From: Dehalococcoidia bacterium
Lineage (GTDB): Bacteria; Chloroflexota; Dehalococcoidia; Lucifugimonadales; UBA3495
Assembly (NCBI GenBank): GCA_021295965.1
Contig: JAGWBI010000005.1
Coordinates: 85,763 to 129,460 of the forward strand
Direction of reading: 5' to 3'
Length of the DNA stretch: 43,698 bases
In this document: positions 16,907 to 24,210 of the stretch, in pieces
How the letters are laid out: the number at the start of each line of letters is the position of its first letter
How positions within the stretch are numbered: position 1 is the stretch's first letter
Position numbers and translations under genes: made by a program
The notes under the pieces: model-generated
Seen by the model: only the letters and a program-made list of their open reading frames with translations
Databases searched by the model: none
What the model was told of the DNA's origin: nothing

Positions 16907-18187
16907 ATGCTCTCACTTGAACAAATCCGCAACGAAACCGACACGGTTCGCGCTGCCCTGGTACGCCGCGCCGAGGACGAGGATTGCCTCGACGAAATCC
17001 TGGCATTGGACGCCCGCCGGCGTTCCGCCATCACCGAAGGCGACGAGCTTCGCGCCCGTCGGAATCAGGTGTCCCGCGAGATCGGACGCGCCCGCTCCCA
17101 GGGCGGCCCGCCGCCGGACGACGTGGTCGCCGAGATGCGCCAGGTCGGCCAACGCATCAGCGTCCTTGAGGACGCTGTCCGCGATTTGGACGCCCGGATC
17201 AACGACGCCATGCTGGCCCTGCCTAACCTGCCCGACGCCAGCACGCCCGACGGACACGACGAAACCTCCAACATCGTGCTGCGCCACTGGGGCGAACCCG
17301 CCACGCTGGAATTTGAGGCGCAACCCCATTGGGACCTGGCCGAAAACCTGGGTATCATCGACTTCCAGCGCGGCGTAAAACTCTCCGGCAGCCGTTTCTA
17401 CACCCTGAACGGCTACGGGGCGCGGCTGGAGCGGGCCATCATCTCCTGGATGCTGGACCTGCACGGCGGCGAGCATGGCTATAACGAAGTGGCGCTGCCC
17501 ATCCTGGTCCGCCGGGAGATCATGGAAGGTTCCGGCAACCTGCCGCTGTTCGCCGACAATCTGTACCATGACGAAGAGGACGACCTGTGGTTGATCCCCA
17601 CGGCGGAAGTGCCGGTAACCAACCTGCACCGGGACGAGATACTTTCCGCCGACGAGCTGCCGCTGTACTACGTCGCCCACACGCCCTGCTTCCGGCGCGA
17701 GAAAGCCGCCGCCGGCCGGGACACCCGAGGCATCAAGCGCGTCCATCAGTTCAACAAGGTGGAGATGTACAAGTTCGTCTCGCCGGAAACCTCTTTCGAC
17801 GAACTGGAGTCATTGCTCGGCAACGCCGAAACCGTCTGCCAGCAGCTAAACTTGCCCTACCGCATCCTGCAGCTGTGCGCTGGCGACATATCCTTCCCAT
17901 CCGCCAAGTCCTACGACATCGAGGTCTGGGCCGCCGGATCCCAGGAATGGCTGGAAGTTTCGTCCTGCTCGAACTGCACCGACTTCCAGGCCCGCCGGGC
18001 CAACATCCGCTACCGGCCCGGCGTGGGAGAACGGCCCCGTTTCGTCCACACTCTCAACGGCTCCGGCTTGGCCCTGCCCCGCGTCATCATCGCCATACTC
18101 GAAAACAACCAGCAGCCCGACGGCTCGGTGGTCATCCCCGAAGTGCTGCGTCCCTACACCGGGTTTGACATCATCCCTGCGCCCTGA
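16907..18187 (+). CDS. serS: Seryl-tRNA synthetase
   Basis: A 426-residue class II SerRS. The N-terminal antiparallel coiled coil that grips the tRNA-Ser variable arm is visible (MLSLEQIRNETDTVRAAL, then residues about 35-100 rich in Arg, Glu and Asp). The catalytic domain contains PTAEVPVTNLHRDEIL, motif 2 CFRREKAAAGRDTRGIKRVH with HQFNKVEMYKF, and motif 3 LNGSGLALPRVIIAILENN. ATG 16907 begins the conserved MLSLEQIR; an upstream ATG at 16880 lies inside the end of Uma2 copy 3. It charges tRNA-Ser and also supplies the precursor for selenocysteine if present. Confidence 0.97.
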   Translation: MLSLEQIRNETDTVRAALVRRAEDEDCLDEILALDARRRSAITEGDELRARRNQVSREIGRARSQGGPPPDDVVAEMRQVGQRISVLEDAVRDLDARINDAMLALPNLPDASTPDGHDETSNIVLRHWGEPATLEFEAQPHWDLAENLGIIDFQRGVKLSGSRFYTLNGYGARLERAIISWMLDLHGGEHGYNEVALPILVRREIMEGSGNLPLFADNLYHDEEDDLWLIPTAEVPVTNLHRDEILSADELPLYYVAHTPCFRREKAAAGRDTRGIKRVHQFNKVEMYKFVSPETSFDELESLLGNAETVCQQLNLPYRILQLCAGDISFPSAKSYDIEVWAAGSQEWLEVSSCSNCTDFQARRANIRYRPGVGERPRFVHTLNGSGLALPRVIIAILENNQQPDGSVVIPEVLRPYTGFDIIPAP

Positions 18188-18205
18188 GTGGAGGAGATAA
18201 CCGCC

Positions 18206-18841
18206 ATGACGGACTATGCGCCCAATACCGGCCCGTCCACGCGGGCCGGTAAACGTCAAGAGTACGAAGTCCTGCTGGTCAGGGACTATGAATACCCTGG
18301 CTACGCGGTGTTCTGCCCCTCACTGGGTTGCGCCAGCCAGGGCGATACCCGCGAGGAAGCGCTGGAAATGATTGCCGACGCCATAGCAATGTACCTGGAC
18401 AGCTACGCCGAAGACGGCTTGGAACCTCCCTTCACACCCGACGCCATGGCTCCCACCGTCGCGGAATACCAGGCCGAGGGCTACGGCATCGAAATAGCCA
18501 CTGTGCTTCCGGCGGATTGGGACGCCATAATCGCCGACTGTAGCGCTGCGATTCAGCGCAATCCCAATGACGCCAAAGCGTACTTAACGAGAGGCGGCAC
18601 TTATCTCAACAAAAGGGAATACGACCGAGCCATCGCCGATTACACCACCGTTATATCCCTTACCCCCGACGACGCCGAAGCTTATTGCAGACGAGGCGAC
18701 GCTTATCGGAGCAGTGGGAAATATAACCGAGCCATCGCCGATTATGACGCCACACTGCGACGCGACCCGTACTACGATATTGCCTACGTCAGCCTGGAAA
18801 TGGCTTACGTTGCGTTATGGAAACGTGAGAAGAGCATCTGA
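18206..18841 (+). CDS. HicB-domain/TPR fusion protein
   Basis: A 211-residue fusion. Residues about 19-100 form a HicB-like antitoxin domain (YEVLLVRDYEYPGYAVFC, SLGCASQGDTREEALEMI, then an amphipathic helix). Residues about 102-205 hold tetratricopeptide repeats: DWDAIIADCSAAIQRNPNDA, AYLTRGGTYLNKREYDRAIA and AYCRRGDAYRSSGKYNRAIA show the 34-residue pattern with conserved W/Y, G, Y and A/P positions. TPR regions bind peptides or proteins. ATG 18206 follows GGAGGAGA at the right distance. The gene overlaps the following HicA-like gene by one base (TGATG). An antitoxin replaced at its C-terminus by a protein-binding TPR region instead of a DNA-binding domain is unusual. Confidence 0.82.
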   Translation: MTDYAPNTGPSTRAGKRQEYEVLLVRDYEYPGYAVFCPSLGCASQGDTREEALEMIADAIAMYLDSYAEDGLEPPFTPDAMAPTVAEYQAEGYGIEIATVLPADWDAIIADCSAAIQRNPNDAKAYLTRGGTYLNKREYDRAIADYTTVISLTPDDAEAYCRRGDAYRSSGKYNRAIADYDATLRRDPYYDIAYVSLEMAYVALWKREKSI

Positions 18842-19104
18842 TGCCGCCTCGCGTACCAGGTTTTAGCGTCGCAGACGTTCTGCGCGCTTTCCACAACGAT
18901 GGGTGGCAAATCGGGGAAGGCGGCAAGCACACGAAAGCAGAAAAGGACGGTCGGTCAGTGCCTATCACACGACATCATGGTAGAGACATTCTCCCCAACA
19001 CCATGGGCAGCATCATCGTGCAAGCCGGCTGGACCGTAAGTGAATTCCGCAACCTGGTCCGTGGTCGCAATCGCGACGGTAGCCGCCACAGCCGCAATCG
19101 CTAA
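18841..19104 (+). CDS. HicA-like toxin partner of the HicB-TPR protein
   Basis: An 87-residue HicA-family protein: FSVADVLRAFHNDGWQIGEGGKHTKAEKDGRSVPITRHHGRDILPNTMGSIIVQAGW follows the family layout (written here in outline). The catalytic histidine is at GGKHTK instead of the more common GSHH, and HHGRDILPNT matches the usual second strand. The tail RGRNRDGSRHSRNR is basic. It starts on the TGATG overlap with the HicB-TPR gene, so antitoxin precedes toxin, the reverse of canonical hicAB. Predicted mRNA interferase. Confidence 0.78.
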   Translation: MPPRVPGFSVADVLRAFHNDGWQIGEGGKHTKAEKDGRSVPITRHHGRDILPNTMGSIIVQAGWTVSEFRNLVRGRNRDGSRHSRNR

Positions 19105-19138
19105 CCTCTGTCAAGATTGATAGAACGGAGATAATTAT

Positions 19139-19954
19139 ATGTCCGGTATCTGGCCCGACAACATCCACTGCGTCGCCCTCATCACCTTCGATGTGGACGG
19201 TATCACCTCCTGGCTGAACCGCAACCCCGATTTCATCAACTACCCCAGCCTGCTCTCCATGGCCGAGTACGGCCCCAGCGTGGCTACGCCGCGCATCCTG
19301 GACATGCTGGACGCCCAGGGCATCCCGGGTAGTTTCTACATCCCCGGCATGGTTGCCGAAACCCACCCCGACCTGGTGCGGGAAATCGCCGGACGGGGCC
19401 ATGAAGTGGCCCACCACGGTTACATCCACGAACCGCCGGCCACTATGACGCCCGAGAAGGAGGAAGAAGTCCTCATCAAAGGCATCAGCATCCTGGGGGA
19501 CCTGACCGGCGAGGCTCCCGTCGGCTATCGCTCGCCAAGCTGGGAACTCAGCCCGGTTTCGCTGGACCTGCTGGCCAAGCACAACTTCCGCTACGACAGC
19601 AGCCTGATGGGCGACGACGCTCCCTATTTCGTATCCGGCGGCGACCCGCCCCGGCGCATGGTGGAGCTCCCCATCCACTGGCTATTGGACGACGCTCCCC
19701 ATTTCGCCTACGCGCCCTCCGCCAACCGCCTCGGCCCCATGCGCAACCCCGACGAGGTTTTCGACAGCTGGGCCGCCGAGTTTCGCGGTATCTACCGCTA
19801 CGGCCGCTGCTTCAACCTCACCATGCACCCCCAGTACATCGGCCGGCCCGGTCGCCTGCTGATGCTGGAACGGCTGATTGAATACATCAAGACCTTCCCC
19901 GGCGTCCGCTTCATGCGATCCGTGGACGTTGCCGAAATGTGGGAAAATAGCTAA
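19139..19954 (+). CDS. Polysaccharide deacetylase-family (NodB-like) hydrolase
   Basis: A 271-residue carbohydrate esterase 4-like protein. The metal site is visible: ITFDVDG (residues about 15-21, catalytic Asp pair) and HHGYIHEPP (His-x3-His-like, about 98-106); the later motifs are YRSPSWELSP (122-131) and the closing LTMHPQYIGRPGRL. No signal peptide is seen, so it is probably cytoplasmic, like the PuuE/allantoinase-like branch that hydrolyses small amides rather than cell-wall sugars. It immediately precedes the nitrile hydratase locus, so an amide or ureide substrate is plausible but is inference. GGAGA ribosome site before ATG 19139. Confidence 0.85.
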   Translation: MSGIWPDNIHCVALITFDVDGITSWLNRNPDFINYPSLLSMAEYGPSVATPRILDMLDAQGIPGSFYIPGMVAETHPDLVREIAGRGHEVAHHGYIHEPPATMTPEKEEEVLIKGISILGDLTGEAPVGYRSPSWELSPVSLDLLAKHNFRYDSSLMGDDAPYFVSGGDPPRRMVELPIHWLLDDAPHFAYAPSANRLGPMRNPDEVFDSWAAEFRGIYRYGRCFNLTMHPQYIGRPGRLLMLERLIEYIKTFPGVRFMRSVDVAEMWENS

Positions 19955-19958
19955 TCCA

Positions 19959-20072
19959 CTGTCATTGCGAGGAGCGTAGTCCGCCTGCGGCGGATGGCAA
20001 TCCCGTTCCCGCGGTGCAACACTCCCACGGTGCAAAAGCAACGAGATTGCCACGCTGCGCTCGCAGTGACAG
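19959..20072. repeat. Inverted-repeat element (GTCATTGCGAG family)
   Basis: CTGTCATTGCGAGG opens the element and CTCGCAGTGACAG closes it, giving 13-bp terminal inverted repeats with one mismatch across 114 bp. The interior holds GGATGGCAATCCCG and AGATTGCCACGCTGCG, which also pair in part. It looks like a non-coding palindromic element of the kind spread through many genomes. It sits between the deacetylase stop and the first nitrile hydratase gene, 19 bp before that gene's ATG. Confidence 0.65.
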
Positions 20073-20090
20073 TTGAGGAGTACAACCACC

Positions 20091-20371
20091 ATGCCCGCAG
20101 TACACGACCGGGGCGGCTGGCCCGACGACACGCCCATCGACCACACCGAGCACGAATACAGCGACTGGGTCAGGTCCTGGGCGCTCAGGGTATCCGCACC
20201 ACCGACGAAATGCGCCGCGCCATTGAAAGCCTGCCGCCGGAACGCTACGAAGCCCTGTCCTATTACGAAAAGTGGACCGCCGCCCTGGAAATCCTGCTGA
20301 TAGAGAAGGGGATACTGACCGAAGCAGAGATTGATGCCAAGGCGGCGGAGTTACGGGAGCACGGGCTATAA
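20091..20371 (+). pseudogene. Nitrile hydratase beta-subunit N-terminal domain gene, frameshifted
   Basis: From ATG 20091 one frame reads MPAVHDRGGWPDDTPIDHTE to EYSDW, which matches the start of nitrile hydratase beta N-terminal/accessory proteins. Then a different frame continues with VLGAQGIRTTDEMRRAIESL, YYEKWTAALEILLIEKGILT to the stop at 20371, again matching the family. The break lies at about 20165-20180. Alignment to the family's usual length suggests about 22 nt are missing. The gene cannot give a complete product without frameshifting or sequence correction. A truncated second copy of its last 100 bp lies at 21243-21344. The rest of the enzyme (beta C-domain at 22454, alpha at 25398) is intact. 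Confidence 0.78.
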
Positions 20372-20429
20372 TTGTGAGTGCCCACAACGATTTGGCTGGG
20401 CAATTCAGGTAGCAAGCAGGGAGCATAAA

Positions 20430-20789
20430 ATGACCACGTCGGAATCGACACAACAGAAAGTCGCAGGCAACCATCGGGCTCCGGCCGACCGTGCGGAGTT
20501 CGAGCAGCTTGCCGACGAGTGGGAACGCGACCGGCCGCGCGGCCTAGACCTGGCAGCAATGGCAATGCACCCTGCCTACCAAAGCATTATAGACATGGGC
20601 CTCCCGGCAGTGCCGTGGTTGCTGGCGAGGCTGGAACGACGACCAGGCCATTGGTTCCTTGCCCTGAACCGGATAACCGGAGCGCAGCCCGTTCCGCCAG
20701 AGAGTGAGGGCAATCTCAAAGCTATGGCAGGAGATTGGTTGCACTGGGGCAAGCAAAATGGATACGAGTGGTCAGATTACGTGGATTGA
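20430..20789 (+). CDS. Unknown small protein, partner of DUF7689-like gene
   Basis: A 119-residue protein. The conserved-looking parts are FEQLADEWERDRP, MHPAYQSIIDMGLPAVPWLL, HWFLALNRITG and the C-terminal WLHWGKQNGYEWSDY. I recall similar small proteins next to DUF7689-type genes, but know no function. It overlaps the next gene by 32 bases, so the two are translated together and probably act together, possibly as a toxin-antitoxin-like or defence-like pair; this is inference. The cassette sits between the broken nitrile hydratase beta-N gene and a duplicated fragment of it, so it looks inserted. GGGAG lies before ATG 20430. Confidence 0.65.
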   Translation: MTTSESTQQKVAGNHRAPADRAEFEQLADEWERDRPRGLDLAAMAMHPAYQSIIDMGLPAVPWLLARLERRPGHWFLALNRITGAQPVPPESEGNLKAMAGDWLHWGKQNGYEWSDYVD

Positions 20790-21216
20790 AGACCAGTTTC
20801 CTCAACTGGCAGTGGAAGGCTATGAAATCACCAGCGATCCAACCGATGATTACAACTGCATCGCTTATGCAGCAGGAGACACCACTGCTTGGTGGAGTCA
20901 TATCCTCGGCTACCGCTGGCCCAACGCCAGCCGCACTCCCTCAATCGATAGCCTCATCCAAGTGTTCAACGGGCTCGGTTTTGAGCTTTGTGATGATGCG
21001 CACGAAGAGCCTGGATTTGAGAAAATAGCGCTCTACGCAAAAAAGGGCCACTGGACTCACGCGGCTGTACAGCTGCCGGGCGGAGCCTGGAGCAGCAAGC
21101 TTGGCCCCGATGAAGACATCGGACATCGATCTCCTGAATCATTGAGCGGTGAGTCATACGGGCAAGTCCACTGCACAATGCGACGACCCAGGCCGGAAAT
21201 CGAACCCCCGCGGTAA
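20758..21216 (+). CDS. DUF7689-like protein
   Basis: A 152-residue protein. Recognisable family-like segments are YEITSDPTDDYNCIAYAAGD (about 21-40), WWSHILGYRWP, the central LGFELCDDAHEEPGFEKIALY and the C-terminal HAAVQLPGGAWSSKLGPDEDIGH. The pattern YNCIA, W-W, EKIALY, HAA-QL-W-SK-G is what I associate with the DUF7689 family, whose function is unknown. A conserved Cys (YNCIA) and His (THAA) could form a Cys-His active site like that of papain-fold hydrolases, but that is only a suggestion. Start at ATG 20758 overlaps the previous gene by 32 bases. Confidence 0.65.
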   Translation: MDTSGQITWIEDQFPQLAVEGYEITSDPTDDYNCIAYAAGDTTAWWSHILGYRWPNASRTPSIDSLIQVFNGLGFELCDDAHEEPGFEKIALYAKKGHWTHAAVQLPGGAWSSKLGPDEDIGHRSPESLSGESYGQVHCTMRRPRPEIEPPR

Positions 21217-21221
21217 CCACC

Positions 21222-21344
21222 ATGCCAACCGTCCAAAACAACAAATGGACCGCCGCCCTGGAAATCCTGCTGATTGAAAAGGGCATACTGACTGCCGAGG
21301 AAATCGACGCCAAAGCCGCCCAGTTGCGGCGGCAAGGGCTCTGA
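21222..21344 (+). pseudogene. Duplicated fragment of nitrile hydratase beta N-domain gene
   Basis: A 40-codon open frame whose residues 9-40 (WTAALEILLIEKGILTAEEI, then DAKAAQLRRQGL) repeat the C-terminal end of the beta N-domain at 20271-20371. The first 28 nt of the duplicated DNA are identical, the rest differ at scattered positions. The eight residues before it (MPTVQNNK) are not from the family. Together with the frameshifted copy at 20091 it brackets the 20430-21216 gene pair, so the pair sits between two copies of the same ~100-bp sequence. Confidence 0.75.
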
Positions 21345-21365
21345 TGCCGGCTTGGAACAAGTTAC

Positions 21366-22409
21366 GTGACACTCATGTGGGACGCACTTGGACTACCGCG
21401 CGAAACCAACGTGGATGGCCAATCTTGGAATCCCAACGGAATCTCGACTTTCTTTCATCAATCGAGTTTCCAGGATTACATCTATTGGGACGCCATCTAT
21501 TGGCGTACAGGTTACTTGGATCGTCAGGTCGGTGAGCACCGTGACCGGTTTGTCACAGAACTCGACCAGCGGTTCCACGTGGCAACTTTGGAAGACCGCG
21601 ACGAACGGGGGCGAATCTTGGCACGTTACTCTGACAAGAAGTCGCTTTGGTATCAGTGCGCGCGCTCGTTCGGTATGCGCGACCACATGATCATCGCCTT
21701 CGAAACTTCACGGACGCGACCCATGGATTCTGTTAATTTTCGAGACAAGCACGAGGTACGCCGGAATTACTACTCAACCAACCCAGAAGACAGAATGAAG
21801 GCCCAGACGGCTTTAGCGACTTGGACGCTCGGAAATGATCAAGTAAGCACAACCGATATTGAAGCTGTACTTGGGCACCCTTACTATGAGATTCTAGACC
21901 TACCGATTAATGACGCCCGGCCGGACATCGACAGCTCGGTAGCAACAGCCACTGACGATATTATCAACGAAGCAGTTCGATTGATGAAAACCCTACATGT
22001 ACGTCCGTACGCGTTCTGGATATCCGAGACTGAGCTTATGATGGCGGCTGCCAGGCCAAGTATAGGGTCAGGGCCATGGACGCGACAAGAGTTGGAACAG
22101 CAAGCTCCGTTGTTAGTGTCAGAGGCGGAAGGGGTAATGCGCCGAATCCCTAACAATCTAAGAGAACAGTCGAACAGAATTCGAGTAGCCTACGAGCCAA
22201 ACTACAGTTGGAACGAAATCATTGAGGCAGACGCCAAGCTGGTCCGTTGGCTGGAACGATTCCCCGATTATCAAGAACTACTAGAATCGGAAGGATATAC
22301 TAACGACGATAGAGAATTGCTCCACCGACTGATACGCCTCAGTCGATTCGGATACTGCTACGCTAATGTGGTAGGGGATTGGGCGTTTCGCTATCCGGAC
22401 GATAATTAG
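21366..22409 (+). CDS. Unknown protein, 347 residues
   Basis: A 347-residue (or 344 from ATG 21375) soluble-looking protein that I cannot assign. It begins LPRETNVDGQSWNPNGISTF, has a central acidic/aromatic region and a C-terminal part RIRVAYEPNYSWNEIIEADAKLV. No signal peptide, membrane helix or clear catalytic motif is seen. By eye its base composition is lower in GC (near 50%) than the flanking genes (about 62-65%), and its codon use is mixed, which suggests recent transfer. It lies between the nitrile hydratase beta-N and beta-C genes. Start GTG 21366 is assumed; no good ribosome site decides. Confidence 0.6.
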   Translation: MTLMWDALGLPRETNVDGQSWNPNGISTFFHQSSFQDYIYWDAIYWRTGYLDRQVGEHRDRFVTELDQRFHVATLEDRDERGRILARYSDKKSLWYQCARSFGMRDHMIIAFETSRTRPMDSVNFRDKHEVRRNYYSTNPEDRMKAQTALATWTLGNDQVSTTDIEAVLGHPYYEILDLPINDARPDIDSSVATATDDIINEAVRLMKTLHVRPYAFWISETELMMAAARPSIGSGPWTRQELEQQAPLLVSEAEGVMRRIPNNLREQSNRIRVAYEPNYSWNEIIEADAKLVRWLERFPDYQELLESEGYTNDDRELLHRLIRLSRFGYCYANVVGDWAFRYPDDN

Positions 22410-22453
22410 TCAGTAAATGTACAACTTCCTTCCGTAAGTCAGGCCTGATACTA

Positions 22454-22765
22454 ATGAACACCGCAACCGCCTCCCCCGACGAACCCATCCGCTACCCCGA
22501 CGGCGCCACCGTCCGCGTCCGCTCTGGCTCGCCGGCCCATCACTTCCGCACGCCGGCCTACATCCAGGGGCATACCGGCGTTGTCGATGCCCTCTGCGGC
22601 GTTTATCCGAACCCGGAGTCGCTGGCCCACGGGGGCGACGGCCTGCCCCGCCAGCCTCTCTATCGCATCCGCCTGCGCCAAACCGACCTCTGGTCCGACT
22701 ACGCCGGCAACCCGGCGGACACCCTGCTGGTGGATGTGTACCAGCACTGGCTGGAACCGGCCTGA
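22454..22765 (+). CDS. Nitrile hydratase beta-subunit C-terminal (SH3-like) domain
   Basis: A 103-residue protein equal to the C-terminal SH3-like barrel of nitrile hydratase beta, encoded separately as in thiocyanate hydrolase. The pattern includes RVRSGSPAHHFRTPAYIQGH, the VGVVDALCGVYPNPESLAHG-like loop, and the closing PLYRIRLRQTDLW, then VDVYQHWLEPA. This domain packs on the alpha subunit near the metal site. The matching N-terminal domain gene (20091) is frameshifted, so assembly of a complete beta is doubtful. It is followed 48 bp later by the first PLP-fold gene. Confidence 0.85.
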   Translation: MNTATASPDEPIRYPDGATVRVRSGSPAHHFRTPAYIQGHTGVVDALCGVYPNPESLAHGGDGLPRQPLYRIRLRQTDLWSDYAGNPADTLLVDVYQHWLEPA

Positions 22766-22813
22766 TTCGTGCTATCCTGCCGGCCAGCATCGCAATTGAG
22801 AGGGACATGAGGA

Positions 22814-23989
22814 ATGGAGCGACCGATATTTCAGCCTGTTGGCGCACCCACAGAGGAACTGGATACGCCGGCCCTGGTGGTTGATCTGGGGATAATGGCG
22901 CAGAACATTGCGGTCCTGCACAACGCTGTTCGCGCCTCTGACGCAGGGTCAGCCACTGGCAGCGTTCGAGTTCGCCCTCACGTCTCTTGCCACGGCTGCC
23001 CTGAAATCGCCCGGTTTCAGCTGGCCGCCGAAGGCAACGCCGGCGGCGTGGCGGTTGGTTCTCTGGGCGAAGCCGAAGCATTTGCCGCCGCCGGTGAAGA
23101 CACTTCCACCGGGGATGAGTCCGCGTCACCTTCCCGCGCAATCGACGACATACTGATAGCGGGACGGGTGGTCACCGCTGCCAAGATTCGCCGACTGATC
23201 TCCCTGGCCGGTCGAATCACGCTGAGCGTGGCAGTTGACGACCCCCGCAATGTTGGTGACCTATCGGAGGCTGCACAGGCCGCCGGCGTCACTCTGGGCG
23301 TATTGGTGGACATAGACGCCGGCTACGGGTTTGGCGGCGTTGCGCCCGGCCGCGATGCCGTTGACCTGGCGCGAACGGTTGCGGACGCGCCCGGATTGTC
23401 CTTCAACGGGATAATGGCCTACGAAGGCCCGTTGCCCATAACCGAACGCGCCGAACTGGAGGCCGAAACCCGTAGTCGTCTGCAGCCGGTACTGGATACG
23501 CGAAGCGACCTGGAGCAGGCCGGTATGGAGGTTGCGACGGTAAGCGCGGGCAGCACTTACAACTATGACATAGTCTCACAACTGTCGGGAATCACTGAGG
23601 TTCAGGCCGGGGTGTATCCCCTGATGGATGTGGAGACCTTGCGAATTCGTCCGGAATTGCAACGGGCGGCCACAGTCCTGGCAACGGTCATCAGCCATCC
23701 GATAGCGGGCCGGGCGGTACTGGACGCCGGTCACAAAACCACCGGGCCCGATTTCGGTGTACCCGTCCTGGAAGGGTTTCCGGGGGCCGTCGCCACCAGG
23801 TTCAGCGCGGAACACGGCATTATGGATTTGGACGGGCCGGCCACCGAGCAGTTGATGCCCAATGACAAAGTCCACCTGGTTCCGTATAACCTTGCGCTGT
23901 GCGTCAACCAGTATGACTACATACGCGCCGTGCGGGACGGCAAGCTGGTAGGGTATTGGTCCGTTGCCGGTCGGGGACGATTGGGGTAG
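22814..23989 (+). CDS. D-threonine aldolase/D-serine dehydratase-like protein lacking PLP Lys
   Basis: A 391-residue protein of the alanine-racemase-fold family (DSD1/D-threonine aldolase-like): ELDTPALVVDLGIMAQNI (about 14-31), RPHVSCHGCPEIARFQLAA (54-72) and the C-terminal VRDGKLVGYWSVAGRGRL. The position that in these enzymes is the PLP-binding Lys (usual RPHxKTHK) reads Ser58. The usual C-terminal H-x-C/D metal ligands (P-x-H-x-C/D) read N359 and A361 in VPYNLALCVN. An insertion of about 14 residues (GEDTSTGDESASPS region) is also present. It may therefore be a non-catalytic or altered-function paralogue of the gene at 24211. It lies between nitrile hydratase subunit genes. Confidence 0.82.
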   Translation: MERPIFQPVGAPTEELDTPALVVDLGIMAQNIAVLHNAVRASDAGSATGSVRVRPHVSCHGCPEIARFQLAAEGNAGGVAVGSLGEAEAFAAAGEDTSTGDESASPSRAIDDILIAGRVVTAAKIRRLISLAGRITLSVAVDDPRNVGDLSEAAQAAGVTLGVLVDIDAGYGFGGVAPGRDAVDLARTVADAPGLSFNGIMAYEGPLPITERAELEAETRSRLQPVLDTRSDLEQAGMEVATVSAGSTYNYDIVSQLSGITEVQAGVYPLMDVETLRIRPELQRAATVLATVISHPIAGRAVLDAGHKTTGPDFGVPVLEGFPGAVATRFSAEHGIMDLDGPATEQLMPNDKVHLVPYNLALCVNQYDYIRAVRDGKLVGYWSVAGRGRLG

Positions 23990-24029
23990 TTTCTCATTGC
24001 CGCAACTTCCTAAAGCCTGTTGACAAATT

Positions 24030-24130
24030 CCGTCATTCCCGCGAAAGCAGGAATCCAGCGAGTGTAAAATCTGGTTGACGTTCCTATCGCAGAGACCTTT
24101 CCTGGGCTCCTGCTTTCGCAGGAACGACGG
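24030..24130. repeat. Inverted-repeat element (GTCATTCCCGCG family)
   Basis: CCGTCATTCCCGCGAAAGCA opens and CTGCTTTCGCAGGAACGACGG (last part) closes a roughly 101-bp element with imperfect inverted ends. The same opening occurs at 34512. It fills most of the 221-bp gap between the two PLP-fold genes and encodes nothing. Confidence 0.6.
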
Positions 24131-24210
24131 TGTCTTTTCAAAATGCCAACACGCTCTAACGTTCACGGCTAGATTCAATTTAGATATTCGGCAACCTCGG
24201 AGGTACGTCC

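Noticed and set aside
20367-20372. TATAAT within the end of the beta-N gene
   Set aside because: No -35 box and it overlaps the stop codon; too weak to call a promoter for 20430.
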